Shown: in pieces, positions 9,783 to 20,995 of the stretch
How the letters are laid out: each line of letters begins with the position of its first letter
Numbering within the stretch: position 1 is the stretch's first letter
Assembly: GCA_030765045.1 (NCBI GenBank)
Contig: CM060961.1
Span: 137,215,064 to 137,279,063, forward strand
Length of the DNA: 64,000 nt
Direction of reading: 5' to 3'
DNA from: Tenodera sinensis
Lineage: Eukaryota > Arthropoda > Insecta > Mantodea > Mantidae
Notes under the pieces: model-generated
The model's input: only the letters and a program-made list of their open reading frames with translations
Databases searched by the model: none
What the model was told of the DNA's origin: nothing
Position numbers and translations under genes: made by a program

Positions 9783-10994
9783 ATGGGCAAAACATCAAAT
9801 AGCAAAGGTAAGTCTCTAGTGATTTTGCAGGTAAATTGCCGAAGCATCTTAAACAAAAAATTAGAATTCTCAAACTTAATAGACATATATGATCCAGACG
9901 TAGTAATAGGTACCGAATCTTGGCTACAGCCGGATATCACAAACGCAGAAATATTTAGAAACAACCTCACGGTAATAAGAAGAGATAGAAACGGTAGAGG
10001 GGGTGGGATATTTATTTGTGTCAAAAACATACACAATGCGGCAGAAGTGTGGCGGGATGAGGTATACGAAATCTTAGAAGTAGACATTTCAGGAAATTAT
10101 ATGAAAAATAAATGGCGGATAGTTGGTATATATAGGCCACCAAGTGACGACTTGGGCTCATTAAAATCACTTGCAAAACGGGTTCTTGAAAGTGAGGCCA
10201 GCGAGCAGGTAATCATAGGGGGTGACCTAAATCTTCCAAAAGTTAACTGGGAGGGTGAAGTGAGAGGAGGGGAATCGCAGGCTATTGTAAATGACCTAAT
10301 TTGGGAAGGTGGCTTTGTTCAAACTGTAAAAACCGCAACTAGGGAGGGGGTGGTTCTAGACGTTTTCCTGGTGAAGCCGGAGGAAGCAGTGCTAGAATGT
10401 GAAGTTTCTCCTGGTATAAGTGACCATAACTGCGCAGTGGTTAAAGTAGAAGGAATTCGAGCCCAATGCCATACAGGGGAAAAGAAACACATTTACCAAT
10501 ATTATAAAGGAGACATTCCAAGGCTGCAACAATTCCTAAAAGATAGATATTCCTTGTGGTCCCAAACTGGAAGTTCGGTTGAAAAAATATGGCAAAATTT
10601 TAAAAAAATCGTTGTGGAAGCGACAGATAAATTTATACCCCGTAAAACACTCACAAAAAACCCTGACCCAGAATATTACAACAAAACAGTAAAACGACTA
10701 AAGAAACAAGTTAGGAGAGCATATGGGTCACGTAAAATTAGTACTAATCACGCAAATAAATTCCGTGTCTTGTCAAATAAACTTTTATTAGAGAAGATTA
10801 CCGCTGAAGAAAATTTTTTAAAAAATATTCTCTCGTCTAACAGAAATAACTGGCAGCAGTTTTTTAAATTCGTGAGAAGGCGCAGGGGTAACAAGGAGGA
10901 GATTCCTGGAATAAAAAATGGAAATGTACAAGTTACCGACTCTTTGTTAAAAGCGAAGTATTTAATCGGCAATTCGCTTCAGTGTTCCAAGTAA
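9783..10994 (+). pseudogene. LINE ORF2, N-terminal part: APE endonuclease and linker
   Basis: Start ATG 9783 lies in the same frame as ORF1, with only one TGA (9762-9764) and six sense codons between them. Apurinic-endonuclease motifs appear in order: QVNCRS (Asn), GTESWL (catalytic Glu), GIYRPPS, GGDLNLP (Asp/Asn) and SDHN (Asp-His). This enzyme nicks target DNA to prime reverse transcription. A Lys-rich linker follows. The frame ends prematurely at 10994 because of a one-base shift near 10960-10965; the reverse transcriptase continues in another frame. All recognised endonuclease residues appear to be present. Confidence 0.85.
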
Positions 10995-12544
10995 AGAGCA
11001 ATGCCAGGATTAAAAGAACGGAGGGGCCCCCTATGATCGTGAAATCAAGCGACATTCGAAAAAGATTATTTAAATTAGGGAAATATAAATCAGTCGGTCC
11101 GGACGGCATTTCGGGTGACTTTCTTAAAATTGGAGGAGAGGCAATCGTGCCATATATGCTGAGGCTATTCGAAATAACGGTAAATAACGGAAGTATACCG
11201 CAGGATTGGAAGCAGGCTATAGTCGTTCCTATTTATAAAACAGGGGATCGAACCAAAGCGACAAATTATAGGCCAGTTAGCTTGACATCAGTAGTAAGTA
11301 AACAAGTCGAGCATCTTATAGGGCAATACTTAAGACAAGAATGGGATAATTCACACTGGCTCTTTGAAGGACAACATGGGTTTCGGAATGGACACTCTTG
11401 TGAGAGCCAACTAGTAGCTATTTGTCAGGATGTAGCTGATGCACTCGATGCAGGCGGTAAAGTGCATGCAATAGTTATTGACTTTACTAAAGCGTTTGAC
11501 CTTGTACCTCATGGGCCACTTATAGAAAAACTTTGCAATATGCAAATAGACAACAGAGTGATTATTTGGATTCGGGAATTCTTGAGCGGACGAACCCAAA
11601 GAGTGCGGGTGGGAAATAGACTATCGTCCCCTACCGAAGTAACCTCAGGTGTCCCCCAGGGTAGCGTGATCGGGCCGTTGCTTTTCTTAGCATATGTAAA
11701 TGATTTATGGAAAGGGATAACATCACAAATTCGGCTATTTGCGGATGATTGTATAATCTATAGAAATATCAAGACCGAAGGTGACGTTAATAACTTACAA
11801 GAAGATTTAAATAAAATTCAACTCTGGGTGCAATCCAATCAAATGGAGATAAATCCAAGTAAATGTAAAACAATTATATTTTCAAGGACAAGAACAGAAG
11901 AAAATGTGATGTATAAATTAGATAACAAGAGAATACCCAGGGTAAGTAGCACTAGATATCTAGGTGTAATAATAAATGAAAGATTGGAATGGGGGGAACA
12001 TGTAAACTCGGTCACTGGAAAAGCCTGCAAAGCATTACACTTTGTAATGAGAATATTAAAACGCAGCAATGGGAAATCGCGAAATTTAGCTTACACATCC
12101 TTAGTCCGACCAATATTAGAATATAGCGCAGCGTGCTGGGATCCATATCGGGTTGGTCAAAAACAAGCACTCGAGAGAGTTCAAAAACGAGCAGCTAAAT
12201 TTGTTGATAGAGGAAAGCGATTTGAAAACCCTACAGGCACTGCTACCTCCTGGGAATCATTGGAGAAACGTAGAAAACGGGCAAGGCTATGTGCAATCTT
12301 TAGAGCATATAAGGGGGAACCTGCATGGAAAGATATAACAAAGCGGTTGTTGACACCATCATATAGGGGAAGGAATGATCACTCTAACAAAATAAGAAAC
12401 AGGGAACAGAAAACTGATATAGGTAAATTTTCCTTTACCAATAGAACAATTAATGACTGGAACAATTGGACTGCAGAGTTACTGGAGACTTTGCCTCCAA
12501 ATATAAATAATTTCAAAGAGAGGTTAAAAAGAAATCATGTATAG
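10982..12544 (+). pseudogene. LINE ORF2, C-terminal part: reverse transcriptase
   Basis: An open frame of about 520 codons continuing ORF2 after the frameshift. It is not an independent gene; the apparent start is a GTG inside the polyprotein. Reverse transcriptase blocks are in order: SVGPDGISGDFLK, NYRPVSLTS, the QHGFRNGHSC block, IDFTKAFD, GVPQGSVIGPLLF, and the catalytic FADD (11738-11749), then the thumb motif RYLGVII and a C-terminal region with RPILEYSAACWDP and VQKRAAKFV typical of CR1/L2 relatives. No RNase H domain follows. All blocks look intact, so the single frameshift appears to be the only obvious break in ORF2. Confidence 0.85.
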
Positions 12545-12561
12545 TTACCATAGTGCATGAA

Positions 12562-12690
12562 AGGATTGTATATATGTTGTAAGGAATTGTATATTATATT
12601 GTAAGGAGTTGTATATTATATTGTAAAGAATTGTATATCATATTGTAAAGAATTGTATATCATATTGTAAAGAATTGTATATTATATTGA
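12562..12690. repeat. 22-bp tandem repeat in LINE 3' UTR
   Basis: About six copies of a 22-base unit (core GGAATTGTATATTATATTGTAA) just after the ORF2 stop, diverging slightly (GGAG/AGAA, TATC/TATT). Short 3' tandem repeats are usual for CR1/L2-like LINEs. Confidence 0.9.
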
Positions 12691-12769
12691 CAGCGCTGCC
12701 ACCGGGCCATGCTCTAAGCAGTGAAATGAAGTATCTATCTATTAAGGACTTCTGAAATTTCTGTTGCTA

Positions 12770-13490
12770 TTTTGTATATTGTCCTCCAGTTTAAATGTTG
12801 GGGACATTCAGTGAGGATATGTTTGATGGTAAGAGCAGTATTACAAGTATTACATTCAGGAGCTGGTTACTTGGAGAGTGGGAAAGAATGGGCGATGTGG
12901 TTACTTGGAGAGTGGGAAAGAATGGGTGATATTGCTGTGGCCCATTCTCATTCTCGTGATGGCAACTTGGTGTCGGCGTTTGAAGTCTGCATATGGATAT
13001 GCTTTCACTGATGCCTGGCGAATTTCATGTAATTTGGCGTTTGGACTATTATAACCACTGCATTTTCCAAATATTTTTAATTTTCTGTGTGGTGTATTTT
13101 ACAATATCTTGATGAGGTGTGGTTATTGTGAGGTAGCTGAAGGGTTGCCTTGAAGCTTCTTTAACTGTAGAGTCAGCTTGATCATTTCCTGATATCCCCG
13201 CATGTGAAGCTATCCACGCTAGTATTATTCCCTTTTTTGTTCGGACTGTCTTTGAGTATTTCTTGAACTAGACAGCTATGTGTAGATCAGTCTTGTATTG
13301 CTTTTACTGCACTCAGCGAACCGGTGAAGATTAAATAGCAGATATGTTCCTTAGATTGGAATACAACTAACGGTTTCTTTAATAGCAAATAATTCCCAAG
13401 AAAATATAGTGAAGTATGATGCTAATTTGTAGAGCATTATGTGGTCGAATGTTTTGTTTACTGATGCATCTTCCGCTTCTATTCATATGT
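12770..13490 (-). pseudogene. LINE RNase H domain relic
   Basis: Reading leftwards in shifting frames, the minus strand gives TDAS near 13465, a helix with Ala/Ile-Lys-Glu, and near 13180 a segment with SGNDQADSTVKEA, the end of an RNase H domain of a LINE polyprotein (Jockey/R1/I-like). Downstream (about 13080-12780) is a weak C-terminal tail. Several frameshifts and stops. A 34-bp tandem duplication (12865-12898 and 12899-12930) lies inside. Confidence 0.55.
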
Positions 13491-13499
13491 TCACACCCA

Positions 13500-14029
13500 C
13501 GACGAATGAGAGTCCAAACTAGGACAGGGCTCGAAAATGGTTTCACTATGTGCATGTGTGTTTGTTATCAGCTACTGAAAGAGGGGTGATTTTCTTTTCA
13601 AGCAGTCATCATGAGATCTGAGAAGGTAGTTTTTACTGTCCACATTCCTGACGATGCGCGCTTGCTGCCAAACGTATGCCCACAAATTTATTCCAGAACC
13701 CGTGGGTTCTAATTCTTCAATAACATTTTGTAGCTAAACGACTCATTTTAGAAACAAATGGAAAAGGCATAAATAACGCATCCTTTGAAGCTCTACTTCT
13801 CTATGCTAATTGTAGAAGTAACAATAAAGGAGGAAAGAAATTGGCAGTCAAATTTTGGACCAATTTTATTTTCAATTTGATTAACCATGCATTACAGAAG
13901 AAAATGGTAGAGAAACTTATGTTTCAGCTTATGAGATAGCTGTTAAAGTCTGCACATTCACACCATTAACACCTTGTATATCTGGAAAACTCACTGCAGC
14001 TTGTAGCTGAACATTTCCCATAGGATATA
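13500..14029. other. No recognisable gene
   Basis: Mostly unassigned; the last 80 bases may already belong to the Penelope relic. Confidence 0.4.
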
Positions 14030-15515
14030 ACACAGCTATTCAGACATATACTTACTTCCAAACATGCGTTTTACTATGGACGTTGAGCAAACTGACCCCC
14101 TTCCCTTCTTGGATGTATTGGTATAGGTTTAAGAAACCAGATGGTACCTTGGGCCATAAAGTGTACAGGAAACTGAAGCCGAAATTGTGAATGCCATAAT
14201 TATGGATATTATACTGCATCACATGGCAGAATTAAATAATCAAGGAATGTTAAAAATCGTTGCGTGTATAAATGTACAAGATCTGGGAGGTTTAGTTACG
14301 GTTAAAATTGTCAAAAGGCACGAAATGTTACAGACAAGTCATTAGCGGCAAGCGTCAGGTAGTCAGCCTGAAATAACTGGTAAGGCCAATTTTCCGGGAA
14401 ATCGCTCAGTGCAGGTGTTGAGCAGGAAAACAAGGGAGGGCCGCGGAGACTTCTTCGAAACCCGTCGTAGGGTAATAATGAGATGAACATTGAGAGCGTC
14501 ATGACGCGGAGTTTTCGCGCCATGAAATTGAAGGGGTTTTTGAGGGGAAGTCCGAGTGACTTCTGACTGGGAGCGCACGGAGCAGGCACTGACTCTCCAG
14601 AACCCGGAGAGAAAGGGTCGTTTAGACTGGCCCTCCAGAACCAGGACCAAACGGGTCAGTACACTTGTCGCCCAGGTCTCCGAGCGGGCACTTCAGTCAC
14701 GGGATTTGTATTCCGGATCCTCGAGTGTGAGGACATATTATATTTAATAGTAACAATCTTCGGTCTTAGTAAAGACACAGTAACGACTTAACGTTGCTAA
14801 TAGCGATCGGAAAATCTCACGCATTCTTATTTTGGTGAGAATAAAAGTGTTTCAACGAGAGTTCTGGTTTTTATTCACAAACACCCACGCATACCCAGAA
14901 ATTAAGATCACATGCCAGAGCAGCCGGAGCAGAAATCACCTGAAAGCAGCATTTTGCAATACCGCATCAAAACCCACACACACTAACCTCCATTTGGACG
15001 CCGACAACCATCCCATCCTGCTTAGAAGAAAACAGATGTGTCTACATTGTCATATCGAGCCTTGGACAGAGCATATAAAGAAACGTTTGTCAAGAAATTC
15101 AACATATACGAAATACATTGTCACAGAATGGCTACAGTGACCACGACATTAAGGAGGCCCACACAAGGGTGTGAGATAACAGGACCAATCCGCCATGTCT
15201 CCCTCGTTCCAAGAGTAACTACTCAAATGAGACGGTCATACCATTCTATGATTCTACTACTAACAAGATTTCTCCTCTCCTCTCCAAATTCAACATCGAA
15301 ATCTGCTTTACCGCGCTCAAAGTGATCCGATAATACCTAAGAGTCGTAAAGGATCCACTGCTTCTCAAAGTCCCAGGCGTGTGCAGGATTCCATATGAAT
15401 GTGGAAAGCTGTACATAGGACAAACAAAATGCACTTTGAAGAGAGCTGCAAGAAACATCAGAGCAAAATCAAACTGCTTCCATCAGAAAAGTCGGCAGTG
15501 GCCTACACTGTAGGG
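14030..15515 (+). pseudogene. Penelope-like element relic (RT end, GIY-YIG), interrupted
   Basis: Part one (about 14060-14172) encodes RFTMDVEQTDPLPFLDVLV and KKPDGTLGHKVYRK, the end of a Penelope reverse transcriptase. Coding similarity stops at 14172 and resumes at about 14970 with KPTHTNLHLDA, the segment that directly follows in the family, then continues in shifting frames. Near 15370-15430 is GVCRIPYECGKLYIGQT, a GIY-YIG endonuclease motif (first Tyr replaced by Cys). Penelope-like elements use a telomerase-related reverse transcriptase with a C-terminal GIY-YIG nuclease. The copy is broken by an ~800-bp insertion plus frameshifts. Confidence 0.75.
14173..14969. mobile_element. ~800-bp insertion splitting the Penelope relic
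   Basis: It lies exactly between two codons contiguous in Penelope elements. The middle (about 14311-14740) is more GC-rich than its surroundings, with open frames on both strands but no domain I recognise. TIRs or a TSD are not clear. Confidence 0.5.
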
Positions 15516-16246
15516 GCGTAGCGGCAATGGATGTGGATAATGTGTTGCATACCCTGTCAGTTTTCCTTAGTTAACTTTCCCTATTATCTATACCAGGTGA
15601 GTCAGCCGTGCCTTATATTTTTTGAAAGGTAGGCCATCCATGAAACGGCATGTGCGCTTTAGTCCAGTTTTGCTGACGTTCTTAAAGAGAGGAATGCGCA
15701 AAATTGAGAGCAACAGCGGTTTAAGGGACAGAACGTACTCCTCGCTAAAGTACACCTCAAAAACATACGACTCGTTTACTGAGAGCGAATTCCGGTTTTA
15801 CAAACCGGCCGATTTTACAAACTTTTTATTAGAGTATACATAGTAACGTAATTCAGTAAACGCCTCGGAAAATTGGACTATCATATGAGTACACTAACCA
15901 CGTCAGCTAAAAAGAAAATGGAGGATTCTTGTACTTAGAGCAGGGGATGACTGCCAAAAATTACGAAAAATTTAGACACACCTCATCCATCATGGACCCG
16001 TACAGTCAAAACGGACATAATATCAAACAACAGTTTATTTACATTTTTGCGTGAACTACATCTCGTGCATCTCAATTAATATGCATAACAGCTTTTGCCA
16101 TTTAAGTAATGACATTAAAACGCCCAGAAAATGATTAAAACTGCCTTAAAAGGCTAAATCAAGCCCGAGAACTCGCGAGGTGGCAATGGCATAGCGCCAG
16201 GCATGCAAGTCCTACTATTGAACGCGGTACGTGCTTACAGTTGAGT

Positions 16247-16337
16247 CTCGAAATAGCTGAGTAGGATTGCGAGTGGTCCTCTGCGTTGAACCCCAGTGAC
16301 ATAGGTTCGAATCTCAGTACTGTAAATATTTTTTTTT
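16247..16337 (+). repeat. tRNA-like head with poly-T
   Basis: Box A-like TAGCTGAGTAGG (16254-16265) and box B-like GGTTCGAATCTC (16304-16315), then a T run (16329-16336) that could end Pol III transcription. The cloverleaf is poor, so this is a tRNA-derived SINE head or tRNA relic, not a tRNA gene. Confidence 0.5.
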
Positions 16338-16561
16338 ATGTTCATCAAAACTTGGGAACCGAATTCACAATAATCTGACTATAAAGTACCTGAGCATTTA
16401 GGACATTATAATTTAAATCGTTTTTGGTTGTCTGCATTTTGTAATTGAACAGGTGTAATGACCTCTGCGCCATTGGACTGGCATGATGTATTGTGTTGTG
16501 AATGCCGACCCCTGCGTTCTTCACATGTATGCTGTCGCACGATATTGTGTGCCAGTCTTTC

Positions 16562-17527
16562 ACCATTTATTCGACATACGAGTACGTAGATATGCTTTTG
16601 TTCTACGGAGAAGTAAGAACAAATACACCGGAGAAAATATCTCGGGAAAGATATCCGAATAGACGACAACCAACAGCAAACAGCTTCCGGAATGCTGAAA
16701 GGCGTCTGCGTATTACAGCATCACTTACAAGAATGCCTCCTCTTAGACACGCACCAGCAAAAACGGGTGTTAACGCAGAAGCAGTTTTGAATGCCACCCA
16801 GAACAATCCGCATACCAGTACACGGGTAGTTACTCAGGAGGTGAACATCAGCCAGTCTTCTGTAGTGCGAATATTGAACACTAATGAGTTCCATTCTTAT
16901 GGTTTGCACCTACACCAAGCACTTCACAGGAGAGATTTCGAAGCTCGAGTGACCTTTTGTGAATGGTTGCTGGAGCAAGTAGCAAGTGACGTGGGATTCG
17001 CATGCAGGATATTGTTTTCTTACGAATCAAGATTCCACAACCATGGAACTGGAAATCGTCACAATATGCGCTATTGGATTGCTGATAATCCTCATTGGGT
17101 AAGGGAGGCAGCATTCCAAGAGCAGTGGGGTGTAAATGTCTGTTGCGGAATCTTGTCTGTTGGACCATTATTCTTCGAGGGGAGTAACAGGAGCACGCTA
17201 CCTGGAATTCCTCTGTAGCTCACCCCTTATTATTAGGGTTATGTGCCACTGCAGGAGTGAATGACGATGTGGTTTCAACGCGATGGCGCTCCTCCATATC
17301 GGTCCAGGATCGTCTGGAATCATTTGAATGCTGCACATCCTGGTCATTGGATAGGAAGACAAGGACCAGTCCCCTGGCCTGCCAGACCACCTGATCTGAC
17401 ACCCCTTGACTTCTTTCTCTGGAGTTATTTAAAAGAACGGATTTATGCAGAGGAGCTAGACAATCTAGAAACCCTTCCTCAGCCTATTACAGTGGCTTCT
17501 AGATCTGTCAACCCTGTGTATAAATGA
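16562..17527 (+). pseudogene. Tc1-like transposase with DUF4817-type N-terminus, broken
   Basis: The protein-like region starts around STYEYVDMLLFYGE (the upstream ATG at 16502 is probably spurious). It continues with a helix-turn-helix region (VNISQSSVVRIL), then the DDE domain: RILFSYESRF, where the first catalytic Asp is Tyr; EQWGVNVCCGIL; after a break, WFQRDGAPPY with the second Asp and PDLTPLDFFLWSYLKER with the third acidic position. The first frame stops at 17216-17218, sequence is lost, and the second frame (from about 17261) ends early at 17527 without the usual C-terminus. DDE transposases cut and rejoin DNA at TIRs; this copy is inactive. Confidence 0.85.
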
Positions 17528-17699
17528 TCCTTATTTCAATTGCACCTACCTATAGGTATGTTTAAACAACTACCTAATTGTAGTTCACCAATAAAGAAAC
17601 AGCAAACAACACCATAAAACATAAAGGAATAAAAATGAATATAATAACCGTTTTCAGAATAATAATTTGTAAATTGTGAAGATTGCACGGTAAAAAAAT

Positions 17700-17785
17700 T
17701 AGCACATGAAGGTGACTCGAACCACCTTCACAGTAGAGAGATTTCTTCGAAGTCTTGCGCTCGTTCCAACTGAGCTACCTATTAA
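17700..17785 (-). repeat. tRNA-like head with poly-T, inverted to the one at 16.25 kb
   Basis: On the minus strand: box A TAGCTCAGTTGG (17766-17777), box B GGTTCGAGTCACC (17711-17723) and a T run just beyond. Both consensus boxes are good, but the anticodon region does not fold cleanly. Confidence 0.5.
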
Positions 17786-18047
17786 CGTGTGAGGTAAACA
17801 ATCCGTTTATGATGTAATATTCGCTGGTTCCAGTGAACATTTGCAGAAGTGCAAACATCAGCTGTCTAATTACGAATATATTAAAAGGCGATGTGATAAT
17901 ATCTATATTAACACTAATTTCATTGAGTGTTTAACATGTTAAATACGCGGGTAGAACCTAGTAATGGGGTCGATGTTTTCATGTTGGAGTATAAAATGCG
18001 GATTGCATAAAACTCGAGAATAAGGGGCAGCTGACTCACCTGGTATA

Positions 18048-18585
18048 TTAATCCAACTGGCATTATTCTTGCTGAGGAATATGTTTCAAACAACAATCAG
18101 CTATGAATTAGTATTGTTAGCGTATTACGCCTAGCATTGAAACAGAGTGGCTGTTGGTGTTACCAGCCTCATGCCAGTGAAGGCAACCGATGTGCGCGCG
18201 CAGTGAATGTGACGCCTAAAGGTGCATCTCGTTTGTTAATGTTAATACGGTTAAAAGCTAAGTTTTTTAGTATTTTGTTTGGCAGTGAAGTTAATTTCAT
18301 ATGTTTAACTTCTACATGCATCAGAATAAAACAAGCAGCATTTTGAACAGTAATGTGTGTGAACCTGCAAAAGAAAAATATGCCAACAAAATGACGGCAC
18401 GGTATGCACATTGCTCATATGAATTCGTGTGGCTCGCCACGAAGAAAGCATTTGTGAACGCTGCATTTCCTGGAAACGTACTGCTCCGAATATGGAATCC
18501 AAGTGCTTGTAATCAACAAACTGAAAGTGAGATACCTACTTCCAATGTTTAAATATTACCGAAAAAGAAAATCTAGTTAAAGTAG
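18048..18585. other. No recognisable gene
   Basis: Short open frames on both strands without motifs. Confidence 0.4.
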
Positions 18586-18589
18586 GACC

Positions 18590-20995
18590 TCATAAACATA
18601 CTTTAAATATGACAACCAATACTAAAAATGTCGGAGATATTTTAATGATAAAATGTATGAAACTGAGTCATGGATTTGTGAGTGTAGAACTCGAAATAAA
18701 TTGTTTTGCTTGTCATGTCTTTTGTTTTCCAAAGAAAAGTTGGTTTGGACCACAGGTGGATATGATGATTTAAACAATATATAAAGCAGTAAAAAAACAC
18801 AAGTATCCCTTCAATCACATCGTTTTTTAGAAAGAACTGAAAATTTTTGGAAAGAACAGAAGAATAGAACTTTATTTAAGTGATGAGTATAGAAGGTCCA
18901 TTGATAAACAGAACATAGAAGTTGGATAAAACAACAATGCTGCCACACTTCATAAGAGCTGTCTGTTTTTTAGGGAAACAAGGACTTGCGTTTCGTGGCC
19001 ACTCTGAGAGTGGTGAGTAGTCCAATTGAGGTAATTTCATTGGGTATATAAATGAATTAACGAAATATGACACGTCTCTCAAAGAACATCTCGAAAAGTC
19101 CGCTGTATTTCGTGTTACCTCACCGGATATGCAGAACGATTTAATATCCAGCAACAGCATAGTGATGACCAACAAAATCAGATGACAGATTTCTGAGGTA
19201 TTTTTTGTTTCTCTGATATTAGATGAAACTTCTGATATTAGTCAAAGGTCTCAGCTATCGACCACCTTCCGCCTTGTGACAACCGAGGGAGCAATTGAAG
19301 AAAGGTTCATCGGTTTTACAGATGTAACTGCAGACAGAAAAGCTGAATCCCTTTTGAGGCACGCTTTAAGTACACTAAATGACTTTTCATGTTTAGACCG
19401 ACTGATTGCCCAAACATGCGATGGGGCAGCAGTGATGGTAGAGGAACAAGCTGGATAACAAGCTAAAATTGGGGAGCATTGTAAATCGACGGTGTATGTT
19501 CATTGTTATGCTCACCAATTAAGTCTTGTTTTGCTACAATCAACTAGCTGCATCAGAGAAGTGAAACGTTCCTTTGTTTCCCTTTAGCACCCTTTAGCAC
19601 CCTTTTTGCTCAATTAAGAAAGATAGTTAATGCTTTGGATGTAAATGTTAAAAAAGTAATTCCTTCCGTATCCCAAATCCTGGAAGTAGACTGCTTATTG
19701 CAGTAAAAGAGCTTAAGGCTGATATACAGGATTTATTTGAATCAATGAGTAATAACGATACTTTTGAATGGGATAAAGATACGAGTATGTGCGTAGGTGG
19801 TTTCCTGAATAAATTAAGGGATATTTATTTCAATTTTCTCCTGGTGATTTTTTACAATATATTTCACCACACTGGTGTGTTGTTTCAAGTGATCCATAAA
19901 AAGCTAACAGATATAGGTTACTGTAATAAAATGCTAGATAGCTTTGTAACGGTATTAAGAGTAATACCGTTGGTTAAAAAAAGTATTGAGTTTTAAAAGT
20001 TTGTGTAGTTAGGACAAGTTTATAAAAAGGTTTAAAATGTTTGAATTATGTATATGATTTGTGGTTTTCTCGTATTGTTTGTTAATTTCACCAGATCTAA
20101 TGTAATGTTAGAAAGGTTTTACTTAGCATATATATTGTTTAAACCTTTTAAATTATTTTAATAAATTGTTAATTATGCACGTGTTGTTTTATGTGAACTT
20201 GCTTTATCCTGAAGATCCGGCGGATACAAATTAATCAAAGGGGAGTGATATTTCGAATGGTAATTTAATAGCTAATACCAAAGTGGTGCAGATTCCAGTA
20301 TTTTCTGCAGAGTTATAGAAATGAATTTGATCCAATTTGGGAAGAAGTGACAAATAATACCGTAGAAATTCAACATCAATTGGCTAAAAGAGTTCGCCTT
20401 GATGTCATTACCGGCGAAGATAAGAAAATAATCTACGGACGCATATTCTGAGAAAATATTGATAACGTTCGGCACTGCATAGCTGAAAGATTGACTGAAA
20501 TTTCAAAATTGAGTTTCTTTCACTTTATTCCTCGCAATTCTCAGACTTCAAGAGAAAGTTTCCAGGAGAAGAGTTTTGTAATTTAAAGGACAATTACGGA
20601 TCCTATTTTGATTTACTTGGATTAAGAAGTGAATTGTGTGGCGTATACTGATACCGAAAAGAAGAACAGTGATGTTGAACTGTACTAGTACATTAAAACA
20701 ATATATCTTACTTCAATTTTTCCTCAAATCTCCTCAAAGCTAGCAACTTTGATTTTGACAATACCTGCAACAAGCTACTCGGCAGAAAGGCCATTTTCTA
20801 GCCTGAAGAGGATTAAAAGCTATCTCAGAAGTACACAGCATCAAGAGAGACTTTCATCCTTATGATGAATATTGAAAGCAAACTGCTTCGGGAACTAGTC
20901 TCCCAATCCAGCTTCGAGGATGATGTCGTTGATGTCTTTGCTCAAAAGAACAGGAGAATCCAGCTAAGCTACAAGAAATTATTACAATCGTGAGT
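18590..20995 (+). pseudogene. hAT transposase relic, ZMYM1-like
   Basis: Fragments appear in protein order across frames. Around 18700-18760 is a Cys-rich segment (NCFACHVFCF) resembling the TTF-type zinc finger. Around 18830-19170 is the region before the catalytic domain. Around 19276-19560 is ERFIGFTDVTADRKAE, AQTCDGAAVM (catalytic Asp region) and VHCYAHQLSL, the conserved Cys-His block. Around 20740-20995 is the C-terminal dimerisation domain with SYSAERPFSSLKRIKSYLRS. The middle (about 19980-20280) looks like unrelated inserted sequence. Many stops and frameshifts. The architecture matches hAT transposases related to the ZMYM1/DUF4371 group. Confidence 0.75.

Larger units (their letters stand above)
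8400..12743 (+). mobile_element. CR1/L2-like LINE, near full length
   Basis: It holds ORF1 (8688-9764), the endonuclease part of ORF2 (from 9783) and the reverse transcriptase part (to 12544), then a 3' UTR with a 22-bp tandem repeat and a TATCTATCTATT tail near 12731-12743. The combination of a PHD finger and SGNH esterase in ORF1, APE endonuclease, no RNase H, and a simple-repeat 3' end is typical of CR1/L2-group elements. The 5' boundary is a guess. With one in-frame stop between the ORFs and one frameshift in ORF2 as the only obvious lesions, it is the youngest-looking coding element here. Confidence 0.85.
15589..18047 (+). mobile_element. 2.45-kb TIR element carrying a Tc1-like transposase
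   Basis: Exact 18-bp inverted ends: TATACCAGGTGAGTCAGC at 15589-15606 and its reverse complement at 18030-18047, with weaker similarity a further ~12 bases inward (GCCTTAT / CCCTTAT). The outer TATA is palindromic, so a TA TSD is possible but cannot be proved. Inside are an unidentified 73-codon frame (15622-15843), two inward-facing tRNA-like heads and the transposase relic. TIR plus TA suggests Tc1/mariner, but a different host element carrying a nested transposon is equally possible. Confidence 0.6.

Noticed and set aside
8999..10087. A 362-codon minus-strand frame
   Set aside because: It is the antisense shadow of LINE ORF1/ORF2, which carry recognisable domains on the plus strand.
14311..14747. 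Overlapping frames of about 90 codons on both strands as host exons
   Set aside because: No motif or splice structure could be supported; the segment is an insert in a Penelope relic.
17700..17785. Functional tRNA gene
   Set aside because: Boxes A and B are good, but the acceptor and anticodon stems do not pair properly.
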